From contig CAKOUO010000004.1 of the NCBI GenBank assembly GCA_934120645.1, positions 44,420-108,419 of the forward strand: a DNA stretch of 64,000 nucleotides, given 5' to 3'. Under the pieces are notes generated by a model that was not told the DNA's origin, did no database searches, and saw only the letters and a program-made list of their open reading frames with translations. A program made the position numbers and the translations under genes. Shown here piece after piece: positions 1 to 9,432 of this stretch (the first letter of the stretch is position 1; each line of letters starts with the position of its first letter). This stretch comes from an uncultured Clostridia bacterium (GTDB lineage: Bacteria > Bacillota > Clostridia > TANB77 > CAG-508).

Positions 1-4
1 AATA

Positions 5-1598
5 ATGAAAAAAGACAAAATTATAGGAAAATTTTTAATAGATGGAAATTTAAATATTATTGAAGAAGAATATAACGAAAGTAGTATAGAATTCTCATAT
101 GAAACAAGAGAAAGAGAAGGCAATAAAATAAATATAGCTATAATAATAAAAGATGAAATAAATGGAATAAAAGAAGTACAAATGCCAGATGGAACAATAT
201 ATCCATATAACAAAAAGGAACAAGTAGGAATAGATTATTCAGTAGAATTAGGAGTAGAATACAAAGTTAAGATAACATCAGAAAGTGGAGAAGTAGTAGA
301 GAAAACAATAAAAATAGATGACTACTATTATAAAGTAACAAAAAATTTAGGAGAGGGAATAAAAATAGACAATACAGCAATAAAAACAGCATGGAATAAA
401 CCATATCAAGCAACAATAACAACAGAAGAAAATTATATAATAGATACAATAACAGTAACAATGGGAGGACAAGCAGTAACAGTAGATAAAACAACAGGAG
501 TAATAAATATAGATAAAGTAACAGATGATATAGAAATAACAGCAACAGCAAAGAAATTAGAAATAAAATATACAGTAATAGCAGTAAATACACTTCCAAG
601 TGATACTACATCATTGGAAGCAAATACACAACCAAAAGGAAGAACATTATATATAAATATAATAGCAAACTTGGAAGGAACAAAGTGTAATGTAATTAAT
701 AAAGATGATAAGAAATCAGTACCATATGCAATAACGAAAAACGGAAAATATATATTTATAGTTACGGGAACATATAATGGAAAAACAATAACAGAAGAAA
801 AAGAAGTGCTAGTCAATCAATATCAAGCAGCAACAGGAATAGTACAATATGATGCAGGAGAATGGACAAAAGAGGAAATAGAAGAATTACAAAAGCAAAA
901 ATTGTATGATATAAATGTAAAAAAGACAATTAACAGCACATATAAATTAACAAATAATACAGGTTTAAATTTTACATTTGGTGGATTTACATATAAAGAA
1001 GATTCAGACAATCAAAGTTCAATAAATAATAAAACAGTAATAACAAGTAGAAACCAAAGCGTGAGTCCAGGAAGTGAATGGGGAGTACCAAAATTTGCTG
1101 GATGGCAAATATTAGAAAGTAAAGAAGAAAATGGAAAAATGTATGTAACAAAATTAGTACATTCAGGCTCTCCAGAAAATTTTTCGTATTATTATGCTAC
1201 AGTAAATGATGGATACAGAGCAGAATATTTATTATCAAATGGAACAAGACAAACAGAACATAGTACATTGGAAAATAGTAATAAAACAACAATAAATTCG
1301 AGAAATTGGGACATGTATAAGGATAAAAATCAATTAGATTTAATAGACGAAGTACATTGTATGACATATAGTGAAGCAAAATCAGCAAAATCTAATGTTA
1401 GAATTACAGGAGCATATTATTGTCTTGCTTATACCGATCAACGGTGATTATATAAGGAGCGTAAGTTCAGACGGTTATTATAGAGATGATCACCATTATT
1501 GTAAGGGTGTGCGACCTGTGATTTCTCTAAAATCTGGAGTCTATATATCAAGTGGAACAGGAACAGAAGCTGATCCATATGTACTAGCAAAAGAATAA
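5..1598 (+). CDS. Surface repeat protein, 5' partial, +1 shift at CGG 1442
   Basis: Probable secreted or wall-associated protein of unknown ligand. The frame is open back to the window edge and the first Met has no signal peptide, so the gene most likely starts upstream. Around residues 130-185 there is a Clostridial surface repeat of the VTMGGQAVTVD...VTDDIEITATAK type. The C-terminal part (about 370-530) resembles the common module with YYxLA...GVRPVISLKSG...GTEADPYVL. The zero frame ends at CAA-CGG-TGA (codon 480 is CGG). Skipping C1442 gives Gly-Asp-Tyr-Ile and continues for about 50 codons to the module's expected end at 1598, about 530 codons in all. A true pseudogene is the alternative. 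Confidence 0.7.
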
Positions 1599-1610
1599 AA
1601 TAAATGTTTA

Positions 1611-1638
1611 AGACAATGAGAAATCATTGTCTTTTTTT
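1611..1638 (+). terminator. Intrinsic terminator
   Basis: A perfect 9-bp stem (AGACAATGA / TCATTGTCT) with a 4-nt loop is followed by a T run. It ends the surface-protein transcript just after the frameshift-restored stop at 1598, which supports 1598 as the real gene end. Confidence 0.9.
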
Positions 1639-1718
1639 CATGTAAACAAACAAATAATAGTAACTTCAAAAAAGTATTTTACATAAAATATATTAGGATA
1701 AATAAAAGGAGGCAATTT

Positions 1719-2489
1719 ATGAATGAAATACTTGAAGTTAAAAATATAAGCAAAAAATATCAAAATAAAGAAGGAGAAGTTCAAGCTTTAAAAAACGTTA
1801 ATTTTAGAGTAAAAAAAGGTGAATTTGTTAGTATTATAGGACCAAGTGGATGTGGAAAATCTACCTTACTTTCAATTATAGCTGGGTTAGAAGATAAATC
1901 AGGAGGAGAAATATACATAGAAAATGAAAAAATTGAAGGAATATCTTCTAAAATAGGCTATATGTTACAAAAAGATTGCTTGTTAGAGTGGAGAAATATA
2001 TTGAATAATACTTTATTTGGGCTTGAAATAAAAGGAATTAAGAATGCAGAAAATGTTGCATATGTAGAAGAATTATTAAAAAAATATAGTTTATACGAAT
2101 TTAAAAACAAGTATCCATCAGAACTTTCTGGAGGAATGAGGCAAAGAGTTGCATTAATTAGAACATTGGCAGTTAAGCCAAAAATATTATTATTAGATGA
2201 AGCATTTTCTGCATTAGATTATCAAACAAGAATAATGGTAACAAATGATATCTATTCTATTCTTAGAAAGGAAAAAATAACAGCAATAATTGTAACACAT
2301 GATATATCAGAAGCAATAAGTATGTCAGATAGGGTTTTAGTATTAAGCAAAAGACCAGGAACAATAAAAGATATCCATAAAATTGACTTTGATATAGAAA
2401 ATCGAACTCCTATAAATTGCAGACAAAGTCCTAAATTTAGTCAATACTTTGACGTCTTATGGAAGGAGCTTGGTGTAAATGAAAGTTAA
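1719..2489 (+). CDS. ABC transporter ATPase, nitrate/sulfonate/taurine-type
   Basis: Cytoplasmic ATPase of a three-gene importer of the SsuB/TauB/ThiZ class (256 aa). Visible motifs are Walker A GPSGCGKST near residue 41, a Q-loop (MLQKDC), signature LSGGMRQR near 138, Walker B ILLLDEAF with catalytic Glu, and the switch His in VTHD. A strong AAAGGAGG site precedes the ATG. Its end overlaps the permease start by 11 nt, so the two are translationally coupled. The family carries small organic molecules such as sulfonates or thiamine precursors. No riboswitch upstream identifies the substrate. Confidence 0.92.
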   Translation: MNEILEVKNISKKYQNKEGEVQALKNVNFRVKKGEFVSIIGPSGCGKSTLLSIIAGLEDKSGGEIYIENEKIEGISSKIGYMLQKDCLLEWRNILNNTLFGLEIKGIKNAENVAYVEELLKKYSLYEFKNKYPSELSGGMRQRVALIRTLAVKPKILLLDEAFSALDYQTRIMVTNDIYSILRKEKITAIIVTHDISEAISMSDRVLVLSKRPGTIKDIHKIDFDIENRTPINCRQSPKFSQYFDVLWKELGVNES

Positions 2490-3274
2490 TAATATATCTA
2501 AAGAAAGAAAAAAATATTTAAAAAATATAAGAAAAAATAAAACATTGGTACTATTAACTCAAATTCTTCTTTTAGTTGGATTTTTAGCCTTATGGGAAGT
2601 TTTAGCAAACAATAAAATAATAGATAGCTTTATTACAAGTCAACCAAGTAGAATTGTAAAAACATTTATGAACTTATCTTCAAATAATTTGCTAGAGCAT
2701 ATTAGGGTTACAACATATGAAACTGTAATAGGATTTGGATTAGGAACATTTTTAGGATTAATTATAGCAATTATTTTATGGTGGTCAAAGTTTTTAGCAA
2801 AAGTATCAGAGCCTTTTTTAGTAGTATTAAATAGTTTGCCAAAGGTTGCATTACGGACCAATAATAATAATATGGGTTGGATCTGGAATGCCTGCTATTA
2901 TTGTAATGGCTGTTGCTATATCATTAATAGTAACAATACTAGAAATATTAAATGGATTTTTAAAAACTGATAAAGATATTATAAAAATGGCAAAAACATT
3001 TAAATGTAATAAATTTCAGTTATTAACTAAGATTGTTATACCAGCAAATATAGGAACATTTGTAAATTCATTAAAAGTAAATATAGGACTTTCTTTAGTA
3101 GGTGTAATATCAGGAGAATTCTTAGTATCTAAAGCGGGATTAGGATATTTAATTGTATATGGAGGTCAAGTATTTAAATTAGATTTAGTAATGACAAGTG
3201 TAATTATATTAGGTATCTTAGCAGGAATTATGTACGGAGGAGTATTACTAGTAGAAAAGTTTATCCGAAAATAG
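2479..3274 (+). CDS. ABC transporter permease, +1 shift at CGG 2854
   Basis: Membrane permease of the SsuC/ThiX class (BPD_transp_1). The zero frame runs from 2479 and contains CGG at 2854-2856, in frame as codon 126, then 38 junk codons. Skipping C2854 changes the conserved EAA-loop region from VAL-Arg to VAL-Gly-PIIIIWVG, the expected family sequence. It continues to 3274 and gives 264 aa, normal for the family. The N-terminal half has TM segments at about 25-45 and 85-120; the rest lies in the shifted frame. The operon partners on both sides are intact, which argues for a working product rather than a decayed gene. Confidence 0.85.
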
Positions 3275-3297
3275 AAAAATAATGGGAGGATTTAAAA

Positions 3298-4308
3298 GTG
3301 AAGAAAAGACTAATAATAGGAATTGTACTTCTAATAATTGTTGTTATTATAGGGGCTGTAGTAGTTAAAAATACAAGAAAAAATGAAAATACAGGAATGT
3401 CAGTTATAAAAATGAATGAAGTAACACGTTCTGTATTTTATGCTCCACAATATGTGGCAATTAATAATGGATATTTTAAAGATTATGGAATAGAAATAGA
3501 ATTAACAACTGGTCAAGGAGCAGATGCAGTAATGACATCAGTATTATCTGGTGAGTCTCAAATAGGATTTGCAGGACCAGAGGCATCAATTTATGTTTAT
3601 AATGAAGGAAAAGAAGATTATACTCAAGTATTTGCACAACTTACAAAAAGAGATGGCTCATTTTTAGTATCAAAAGAGAAAACAAATAAATTTAATTGGA
3701 ATGATTTAAAAGGAAAAACAGTAATACCAGGAAGAAAAGGTGGAGTTCCTTATATGACATTAGAATATGTTATTAAACAAAATGGATTGGTACCAGGAAA
3801 GGATTTAACATTAGATGATAGTATTAAATTTGATTTAATGGCAAGTGCATTTACATCTGGAAGTGCAGATTATGTTACATTATTTGAACCAACAGCTTCA
3901 AATATTCAAAAATTAGGAAAAGGGTATATAGTTGCATCTGTTGGAAAAGAAGCGGGAGAAATACCTTATACTGCTTATTTTGCTAAGAAAAGTTATATAG
4001 AAAAAAATGAAGCAACAATTCAAAATTTTACAAATGCTATATATAAAGGGCAAAAATGGGTTAAAGAACATACTGCAAAAGAAATAGCAGAAACAATTCA
4101 AAGCTTTTTCCCAGATACTGATATTGAACTTTTAACTACAGCAATTCAAAGTTACAAAGATATTGATGCTTGGAATGAAACTCCAGTGTTAAAACAAGAG
4201 AGTTTTGAAAAATTACAAGATGTTATGAGTTTAGCAGGAGAATTAACAAAAAAAGCTCCATATGATAAAATTATAAATAATAAATATGCAGAAGAAACTA
4301 TAAAATAA
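3298..4308 (+). CDS. ABC transporter substrate-binding protein, NMT1/THI5-like
   Basis: Extracellular solute-binding protein of the SsuA/TauA/THI5 superfamily (336 aa), third gene of the importer operon. The start is GTG with a GGGAGGA site. Residues 4-24 form one hydrophobic segment, but there is no lipobox Cys, so it is probably anchored by an uncleaved N-terminal helix. Family features are FYAPQYVAINNGYFKDYGI near residue 50, GxGADAV, and QIGFAGPEASI. The ligand cannot be told from sequence. Confidence 0.88.
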   Translation: MKKRLIIGIVLLIIVVIIGAVVVKNTRKNENTGMSVIKMNEVTRSVFYAPQYVAINNGYFKDYGIEIELTTGQGADAVMTSVLSGESQIGFAGPEASIYVYNEGKEDYTQVFAQLTKRDGSFLVSKEKTNKFNWNDLKGKTVIPGRKGGVPYMTLEYVIKQNGLVPGKDLTLDDSIKFDLMASAFTSGSADYVTLFEPTASNIQKLGKGYIVASVGKEAGEIPYTAYFAKKSYIEKNEATIQNFTNAIYKGQKWVKEHTAKEIAETIQSFFPDTDIELLTTAIQSYKDIDAWNETPVLKQESFEKLQDVMSLAGELTKKAPYDKIINNKYAEETIK

Positions 4309-4310
4309 AA

Positions 4311-4355
4311 AAAAGGATAATTGATTACTTTGATAAGAATCAATTATCCTTTTTT
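4311..4355 (+). terminator. Intrinsic terminator of the ABC operon
   Basis: Long inverted repeat (AAGGATAATTGATT / AATCAATTATCCTT) followed by a T run directly after the stop of the binding-protein gene. Confidence 0.9.
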
Positions 4356-4434
4356 AGATAAAACTTTAAAAAAACATTGTAATATGTATACAATTATGAT
4401 ATATTGTATAAAAAGAAAAAATGGAGGGATACAA

Positions 4435-4881
4435 ATGATAGCAATAGGTAGTGACCATGGTGGATATAAATTAAAAGAAGAAATAAAAAGATATCTTGAA
4501 GAAAGTGGAATTGCATATAAAGATTTTGGAACAAATTCAGAAGAAAGAACAGACTATCCAATATATGCTAAAAAAGTAGCAGAAGCAATTCAAAACAAAG
4601 AATGTGATGCTGGAATTTTAGTATGTAGATCAGGATACGGAATGACAGTAGTTGCAAATAAATTTAAAGGAATTAGAGCAGCATCAATACATGATGAAGA
4701 ATCTGCAAAATATGCAAAAGCAGATGATGATATAAATGTAATTACACTTGGAGGAGATTATTTATCAACAAACCAAGCAATTTGTATTATTAGAAATTGG
4801 TTAGGTGCAGAATTTAAAGGTGGAAGATACGAAGAAAGACTAAAGATGGTTGAGGAAATAGAAAAAAATAATATGAAATAA
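4435..4881 (+). CDS. rpiB: Ribose-5-phosphate isomerase B
   Basis: RpiB/LacA/LacB-family sugar-phosphate isomerase (148 aa), interconverting ribose 5-phosphate and ribulose 5-phosphate in the non-oxidative pentose phosphate pathway. The N-terminus MIAIGSDHGGYKLKEEI and the active-site CRSGYGMTVVANK region with GIRAA are characteristic; the family's usual GTGIGM is CRSGYGM here. I chose ATG 4435 because GGAGG lies just upstream and the protein then begins at the family start. The upstream extension is ordinary non-coding sequence. The next gene follows after 16 nt. Confidence 0.93.
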   Translation: MIAIGSDHGGYKLKEEIKRYLEESGIAYKDFGTNSEERTDYPIYAKKVAEAIQNKECDAGILVCRSGYGMTVVANKFKGIRAASIHDEESAKYAKADDDINVITLGGDYLSTNQAICIIRNWLGAEFKGGRYEERLKMVEEIEKNNMK

Positions 4882-4897
4882 AATTGGAGGAATCATT

Positions 4898-6133
4898 ATG
4901 TGGGGAGATATAGCAATAGCATTTATTCTTGCATTTGTAGTAACATTTGTTACTACACCATATACAATGAAAATTGCAAAAAAAGTTGGAGCAATAGATA
5001 TTCCAAAAGATGAAAGAAGAGCACACAAGAGATCAATACCAAAATTTGGTGGTCCGGCAGTAATATTAGGTTTTATTGTATCAACAATATATCTATTAAT
5101 TGTAATGAATATGGAAAAATCAATAAATTTATTTGATTTTCAACAATATTGGAAAAAATTATTTGGATTTTTATGTGGTATATTAGTAATATCTGCGTTT
5201 TGTGTAGTTGATGATATAAAAACAATAAAACCACTAACAAAACTATTTGGACAACTTATAGGAGCAATTATAGTTGTTGCAGCTGGAATTAGAATTGAGG
5301 GAATAACACTTCCATTCTTAAATTTTCCACAAATGCATGAAATTATATCAGTATTAATTACTATTGCATGGATTATTATTGTAACAAATGCTATAAACTT
5401 AATAGATGGATTAGATGGATTATCATCAGGAATATCTGTTATATCAGCAATATCATTGCTAGTTATATTTGTATTAAATGGTTCATCACTTATATCAATC
5501 ATTTTAATAGCATCATTAGCAGGAGCCTTGGTAGGATTTTTACCATTTAACTTTACACCAGCAAGAACATTTTTAGGAGATACAGGTTCAAACTTTTTAG
5601 GTTTTTCATTATCTGTTATTTCAATATTAGGCTCTGCCAAAACATATACAGCAGCAGTAATTGTTTTACCATTAATAGTATTAGGATTACCAATATTTGA
5701 TACTGTATGGGCTATTATAAGAAGGTTAATAAAAGGAAAATCAATAAAGGCAGTATTTAAAGCAGACAAAGGACATTTACATCATAGATTAGTAGCAAAA
5801 GGATTTAGCCAGAAACAAGCTGTATTAATTTTATATGGAATTAGTGCAATATTTGGAATGTTTGCAGTAATATTATGTGATAGTGGAATATGGAAAGCTT
5901 TATCATTCTTACTTATTGTAATAGTTGCAATAGCAGTTGGATATAAAAACTTTTCAATTGAAAGAACCGGAAATGAACAATATGAGTGCACACAATGCAA
6001 ATATATATATAATCCTAAGTTTGGAAATGAAAAAGCAGGAATTCCAAAAGGAACAAAGTTTAGTGAATTACCAGAAGATTGGGTTTGCCCAGTTTGTGGA
6101 GAAGGTAAAGATATGTTTGAAATACATGAATAA
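4898..6133 (+). CDS. TagO/WecA-like phosphoglycosyltransferase fused to rubredoxin
   Basis: Polytopic membrane enzyme of the MraY/WecA/TagO family (residues about 1-350). Such enzymes transfer a sugar-1-phosphate from a UDP-sugar to undecaprenyl phosphate, starting wall teichoic acid or polysaccharide synthesis. Motifs are DDIKTIKPLTKL, NAINLIDGLDGL, FLGDTGSNFLG and HLHHRLV. The same ORF continues into a complete rubredoxin domain (about 360-411) with paired Cys motifs CTQC and CPVC and the conserved PEDWVCPVCG stretch. No stop, start or ribosome site separates the two parts, so the fusion looks real. I know of no standard family with this architecture. The role of an Fe(SCys)4 redox site on this enzyme is unclear. 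Confidence 0.88.
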   Translation: MWGDIAIAFILAFVVTFVTTPYTMKIAKKVGAIDIPKDERRAHKRSIPKFGGPAVILGFIVSTIYLLIVMNMEKSINLFDFQQYWKKLFGFLCGILVISAFCVVDDIKTIKPLTKLFGQLIGAIIVVAAGIRIEGITLPFLNFPQMHEIISVLITIAWIIIVTNAINLIDGLDGLSSGISVISAISLLVIFVLNGSSLISIILIASLAGALVGFLPFNFTPARTFLGDTGSNFLGFSLSVISILGSAKTYTAAVIVLPLIVLGLPIFDTVWAIIRRLIKGKSIKAVFKADKGHLHHRLVAKGFSQKQAVLILYGISAIFGMFAVILCDSGIWKALSFLLIVIVAIAVGYKNFSIERTGNEQYECTQCKYIYNPKFGNEKAGIPKGTKFSELPEDWVCPVCGEGKDMFEIHE

Positions 6134-6170
6134 AAGTTGTCAAAAGGGACGTCCCTTTTTGACAACTTTT
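6132..6170. repeat. Palindromic intergenic repeat, solo copy A
   Basis: A 39-bp near-perfect palindrome. The core GGGACGTCCC is flanked by GTTGTCAAAA and TTTTTGACAAC arms, with A and T tails. It lies between the rubredoxin fusion gene and hslO and overlaps the stop region of the former. The same element occurs as inverted pairs at 23445-23550 and 61607-61717. It can fold as a hairpin with a trailing T run, so it may act as a terminator. Confidence 0.9.
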
Positions 6171-6196
6171 ACATAATTAGAAGGAGAGAGATAAGG

Positions 6197-7084
6197 ATGC
6201 AAGACAAAATAATGAAATTTTTAGCATATGAAGGAAAAATATCAGTAGTATGTATAAATTCAACAGTGTTGGTAGAAAAAGCAAGAAAAATACATGATTT
6301 AAGCCCAGTTGCAACAGCTGCTTTTGGAAGATTATTAACAATTTCAGCCATTATGGGTAATGAAATGAAAAGTGAAAAAGATAAACTAACAATTCAAATG
6401 AAAGGTAATGGACCATTAGGAACAATGCTTGTAACAGCAGATAATTTCCCTAGAGTAAAAGGATATGTAGCAAATCCAGTTGTAGATTTACCATTAAATG
6501 ATATTGGAAAATTAGATGTAGGTGGAGCAGTTGGAAATGCAGGATTTATAAATGTAATAAAAGATATTGGTTTAAAAGAACCATATGTTGGAATATGTCC
6601 ATTAATTTCAGGAGAAATAGCAGAAGATTTTGCAGAATACTTTGCTAAATCAGAACAAAAAAATACTGCTGTTGCTTTAGGTGTTTTAGTAGATAAAAAC
6701 GGAGTTAAATCAGCAGGTGGATATATAATTACACCAATGCCAGATGCAACAGATGAAGAAATATCAAAAATAGAACAATCAATTTTTAAGGCGGGAGCTA
6801 TTTCAAAAATGTTGGATAAAAATATGACATTGTTAGAAATTTCAAAAGCTGTAACAGGAGACGAAAATGTAAAACTTATTGAAGAAAATATAACACCTGT
6901 GTATGAGTGTGATTGTTCAAAAGAACATATGGAAGAAGGACTTGCAACATTAGATAAAACAGTTTTAAAGGAAATGATTGAAGAAGATGAGAAGGCAGAA
7001 TTAGTTTGTCATTTCTGTAATAAAAAATATGAATTTTCTAAGGAAGAGTTAGAAGAAATATTAGAAAAAAATAAAAATAATTAA
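6197..7084 (+). CDS. hslO: Hsp33 redox-regulated chaperone
   Basis: Cytoplasmic holdase activated by oxidation of a zinc-binding Cys cluster (295 aa). The C-terminal CxC...CxxC cluster (CDC near residue 236, CHFC near 270) is present, as are the central GGY region and the N-terminal family sequence from DKIMKFLA. ATG 6197 is chosen because AAGGAGAGAG lies just upstream. A longer in-frame start at 6137 would translate the palindromic repeat and is rejected. Confidence 0.95.
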   Translation: MQDKIMKFLAYEGKISVVCINSTVLVEKARKIHDLSPVATAAFGRLLTISAIMGNEMKSEKDKLTIQMKGNGPLGTMLVTADNFPRVKGYVANPVVDLPLNDIGKLDVGGAVGNAGFINVIKDIGLKEPYVGICPLISGEIAEDFAEYFAKSEQKNTAVALGVLVDKNGVKSAGGYIITPMPDATDEEISKIEQSIFKAGAISKMLDKNMTLLEISKAVTGDENVKLIEENITPVYECDCSKEHMEEGLATLDKTVLKEMIEEDEKAELVCHFCNKKYEFSKEELEEILEKNKNN

Positions 7085-7160
7085 AGTGTTCGCTTGTTTT
7101 TTGGATATAAATATTATATCATATTATAGTAAAAGTCAACAATAAAGGAGAGAATTGAAA

Positions 7161-8087
7161 ATGAAAAATGAAGTATTAATATTTGGACACAAAAATCCAG
7201 ATACAGACACAATTTGTTCAGCAATGGTAAAGGAAATATTAAATAAAAAAAATGGATGTGAAAAATCTCATGCAGTAAGATTAGGAAATGTAAATAAAGA
7301 AACACAATATGTATTAAATTATTTAGGGTTAGAAGCACCAGAATTAGTAGAAAAAGTAGAAGAAGGACAAGAAGTAATATTAGTAGACCACAATGAATTT
7401 AATCAAAGTGTAGAAGGAATAGAAAAAGCTAAAATATTAGGTGTAATAGATCACCATAGAATAGCAAATTTTGAAACATCAGAACCTTTATATTACACAG
7501 CAAGACCTTTTGGATGCACATCAACAATATTATTTGAAGAATTCAAACAATTAGGATATAAAATAGAAAGAACAGAAGCAATATTAATGGCAAGTGCAAT
7601 AATTTCTGATACATTATTATTAAAATCACCAACAACAACTGATCATGACAGAAAAGCATTAGAAGAATTAGGAAAAATAGCAAGTATAAATGTAGAAGAA
7701 TATGGACTAGAAATGTTAAAAGCAGGAACAGATTTAGACGATTTTTCAGCAGAAGAATTAATAAATTTAGATGCTAAAAGTCTTGACAAAGATGGTACAA
7801 AATTTGTTATAGCACAAGTAAATACTGTAAGTATAGAAGATGTTTTAAAAAGACAAAATGAATTAGAAAATGCAATGAACAAAGCTATTGCAGAAAAAGG
7901 ATTAAGTTTATTTGTTTTAGCAATAACAGATATTTTAAATAGCAATTCAGAAATAATTGCATTAGGTTCAAAAACAGATTCAGTAGAAAAAGCATTTGAT
8001 AAAAAGCTAGAAAATAACAGAGCATTTTTAGAAGGTGTTGTTTCAAGAAAAAAACAACTATTACCATTTATAGATAAAAACATTTAA
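7161..8087 (+). CDS. ppaC: Manganese-dependent inorganic pyrophosphatase
   Basis: Family II (DHH) cytosolic pyrophosphatase that hydrolyses PPi to phosphate (308 aa). Visible metal motifs are FGHKNPDTDT near the N-terminus, DHNE, the DHH motif in VIDHHR, and the C-terminal SRKKQ substrate-binding motif. There are no CBS domains, so it is the short unregulated form. AAAGGAG with normal spacing favours ATG 7161 over TTG 7155. Confidence 0.95.
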   Translation: MKNEVLIFGHKNPDTDTICSAMVKEILNKKNGCEKSHAVRLGNVNKETQYVLNYLGLEAPELVEKVEEGQEVILVDHNEFNQSVEGIEKAKILGVIDHHRIANFETSEPLYYTARPFGCTSTILFEEFKQLGYKIERTEAILMASAIISDTLLLKSPTTTDHDRKALEELGKIASINVEEYGLEMLKAGTDLDDFSAEELINLDAKSLDKDGTKFVIAQVNTVSIEDVLKRQNELENAMNKAIAEKGLSLFVLAITDILNSNSEIIALGSKTDSVEKAFDKKLENNRAFLEGVVSRKKQLLPFIDKNI

Positions 8088-8125
8088 AAAACAGAGGAAA
8101 AAATATATAAAACAAACAAAAGAAG

Positions 8126-8153
8126 AGTAGATGGATTTATTCCGTCTATTTTT
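8126..8153 (+). terminator. Intrinsic terminator of ppaC
   Basis: Stem TAGATGGA / TCCGTCTA (one G-U) with a 5-nt loop, followed by a T run. Confidence 0.8.
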
Positions 8154-8159
8154 CTGCTA

Positions 8160-8188
8160 TTGACATTTTATAATTTTAATTATATACT
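8160..8188 (+). promoter_or_regulatory. Sigma-A promoter of the NlpC/P60 gene
   Basis: TTGACA, a 17-bp spacer, then TATACT, about 50 bp upstream of the start at 8237. Confidence 0.75.
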
Positions 8189-8236
8189 AGGGAACATACG
8201 CAAAAGATGGAATATAATATTATAAGGAGTAGTACA

Positions 8237-9415
8237 ATGAAAGCAAAAATGAATATAAGAAGCATTCTTTTGATTGCTATTATATGTTTTTCAGGTTTGT
8301 TTTTTATAAATATGAGTTTTGCAGCAAATACAGCAAAGGTTATAGTAGAAACAGCAAACATTAGGGAACAGCCATCTTCAGATTCTAAAATATTAGAATT
8401 AGCTTCACAAGGAGAAGAAGTTGAAATTATAGAAAAAACAGGGGATTGGTACAAAATAAAGTATAAAAAAATAACAGGCTATTTAAGAAGTGACTTGATA
8501 AAACTAAAAGAAGAAAATAATAATAAAACAAATTCTACACAAGTAAATACACAAATAGAAAATATAGTTGAGTCAAATACAACAGAAACAAATACACAAA
8601 CAGAAAATGTAGTTGAAACAAGTACTCAACCAGAAAATACAGTAGCACAAGAAGACGAAAACAAAAAAGAAACAGTAAAAACTAAAAAGGCAATAAAAAC
8701 ATTAAAATTAAAAATAACACCATTAATAAATTCATTAGAAATTGCAGAATTAAATGTTAATGAAGAAGTAGAAATTAAAGAAACTATAAATGATTGGGCA
8801 TTAGTTACTTCTACTATAGGAAAGCAAGGATGGGTAAGGGTTGATAATTTAGCTGATATAGAAAAAAAAGAAGAGAAAGTTTCAACAAATGAAACACAGA
8901 CAACAACAAAACAACAAACATCAAGAAGTTCAATGAATGAAAGAACAACAACAACTAAAAAGGAAACAACACAAACAACAAGTAAAGCAGAAACTCAATC
9001 AAAAACTCAAACAGAAACTCAAAAACAAACAACAGTAACAGAATCAAAAGTAACTTTAGGAAAAGGTAGTGAGGTTGTAGCATATGCAAAAACATTATTA
9101 GGATGTAAATATGTATATGGTGGAACAACAACAAATGGATTTGACTGTTCTGGTTTTACACAATATGTGTATAAACATTTTGGAATTAATTTAAATAGAA
9201 CAGCTGCTGCACAATATAGTAATGGAAGTTCAGTAACAAACTTACAAGCGGGGGATTTAGTAATGTTTGGAAAATCTGGAATTAATCATGTAGGAATTTA
9301 TATAGGTGGAAATACATTTATACATGCAGCAAATCCAGGTAAAGGAGTAACAACAGATACTTTATCTACCGGATATTACAAAACAAATTATGTAGGAGCA
9401 AGAAGAATATTTTAA
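8237..9415 (+). CDS. Secreted SH3 and NlpC/P60 peptidoglycan hydrolase
   Basis: Exported cell-wall endopeptidase (392 aa). It has an N-terminal signal peptide ending near SFAA, a bacterial SH3 domain (about 30-85), a Thr/Gln/Glu-rich linker, a second SH3-like domain (about 145-205), another Thr-rich linker, and a C-terminal NlpC/P60 domain. Catalytic residues are visible: Cys in GFDCSGFTQYV, His in INHVGIYIG, and His in FIHAANPGKG. The start is ATG 8237 with AAGGAG. The family cleaves D-Glu-meso-Dap bonds in stem peptides. Confidence 0.93.
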   Translation: MKAKMNIRSILLIAIICFSGLFFINMSFAANTAKVIVETANIREQPSSDSKILELASQGEEVEIIEKTGDWYKIKYKKITGYLRSDLIKLKEENNNKTNSTQVNTQIENIVESNTTETNTQTENVVETSTQPENTVAQEDENKKETVKTKKAIKTLKLKITPLINSLEIAELNVNEEVEIKETINDWALVTSTIGKQGWVRVDNLADIEKKEEKVSTNETQTTTKQQTSRSSMNERTTTTKKETTQTTSKAETQSKTQTETQKQTTVTESKVTLGKGSEVVAYAKTLLGCKYVYGGTTTNGFDCSGFTQYVYKHFGINLNRTAAAQYSNGSSVTNLQAGDLVMFGKSGINHVGIYIGGNTFIHAANPGKGVTTDTLSTGYYKTNYVGARRIF

Positions 9416-9432
9416 ATGCAATTAGGAGGAAT

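Noticed and set aside
267..599. Leu-rich reverse-strand ORFs across AT-rich genes
   Set aside because: These are antisense shadows of repetitive codons in real genes; no ribosome sites or families.
1442..1447. TGA recoding (selenocysteine or readthrough) at the surface-protein break
   Set aside because: Reading through TGA keeps the wrong frame and does not recover the GVRPVISLKSG module. Only a +1 shift does.
1371..1598. Separate 75-aa gene starting at 1371
   Set aside because: No ribosome site, and its first 24 codons are an out-of-frame reading of the surface protein. Only the part after 1443 matches the family; it is the shifted continuation of the upstream gene.
1639..1718. THI-box or other riboswitch upstream of the ABC importer
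   Set aside because: Only 80 bp of plain AT-rich sequence and no conserved riboswitch core visible.
2846..3274. Separate permease gene starting at 2846
   Set aside because: No ribosome site, and it would lack the first half of a conserved permease domain. It is the +1 continuation of the gene at 2479.
4321..4434. N-terminal extension of RpiB
   Set aside because: It would read through the upstream terminator. RpiB begins with MIAIGSDHGG at 4435 behind a GGAGG site.
6137..6196. N-terminal extension of Hsp33 through the repeat
   Set aside because: It would translate the palindromic repeat (SKGTSLFDN). A good ribosome site and the family start lie at 6197.
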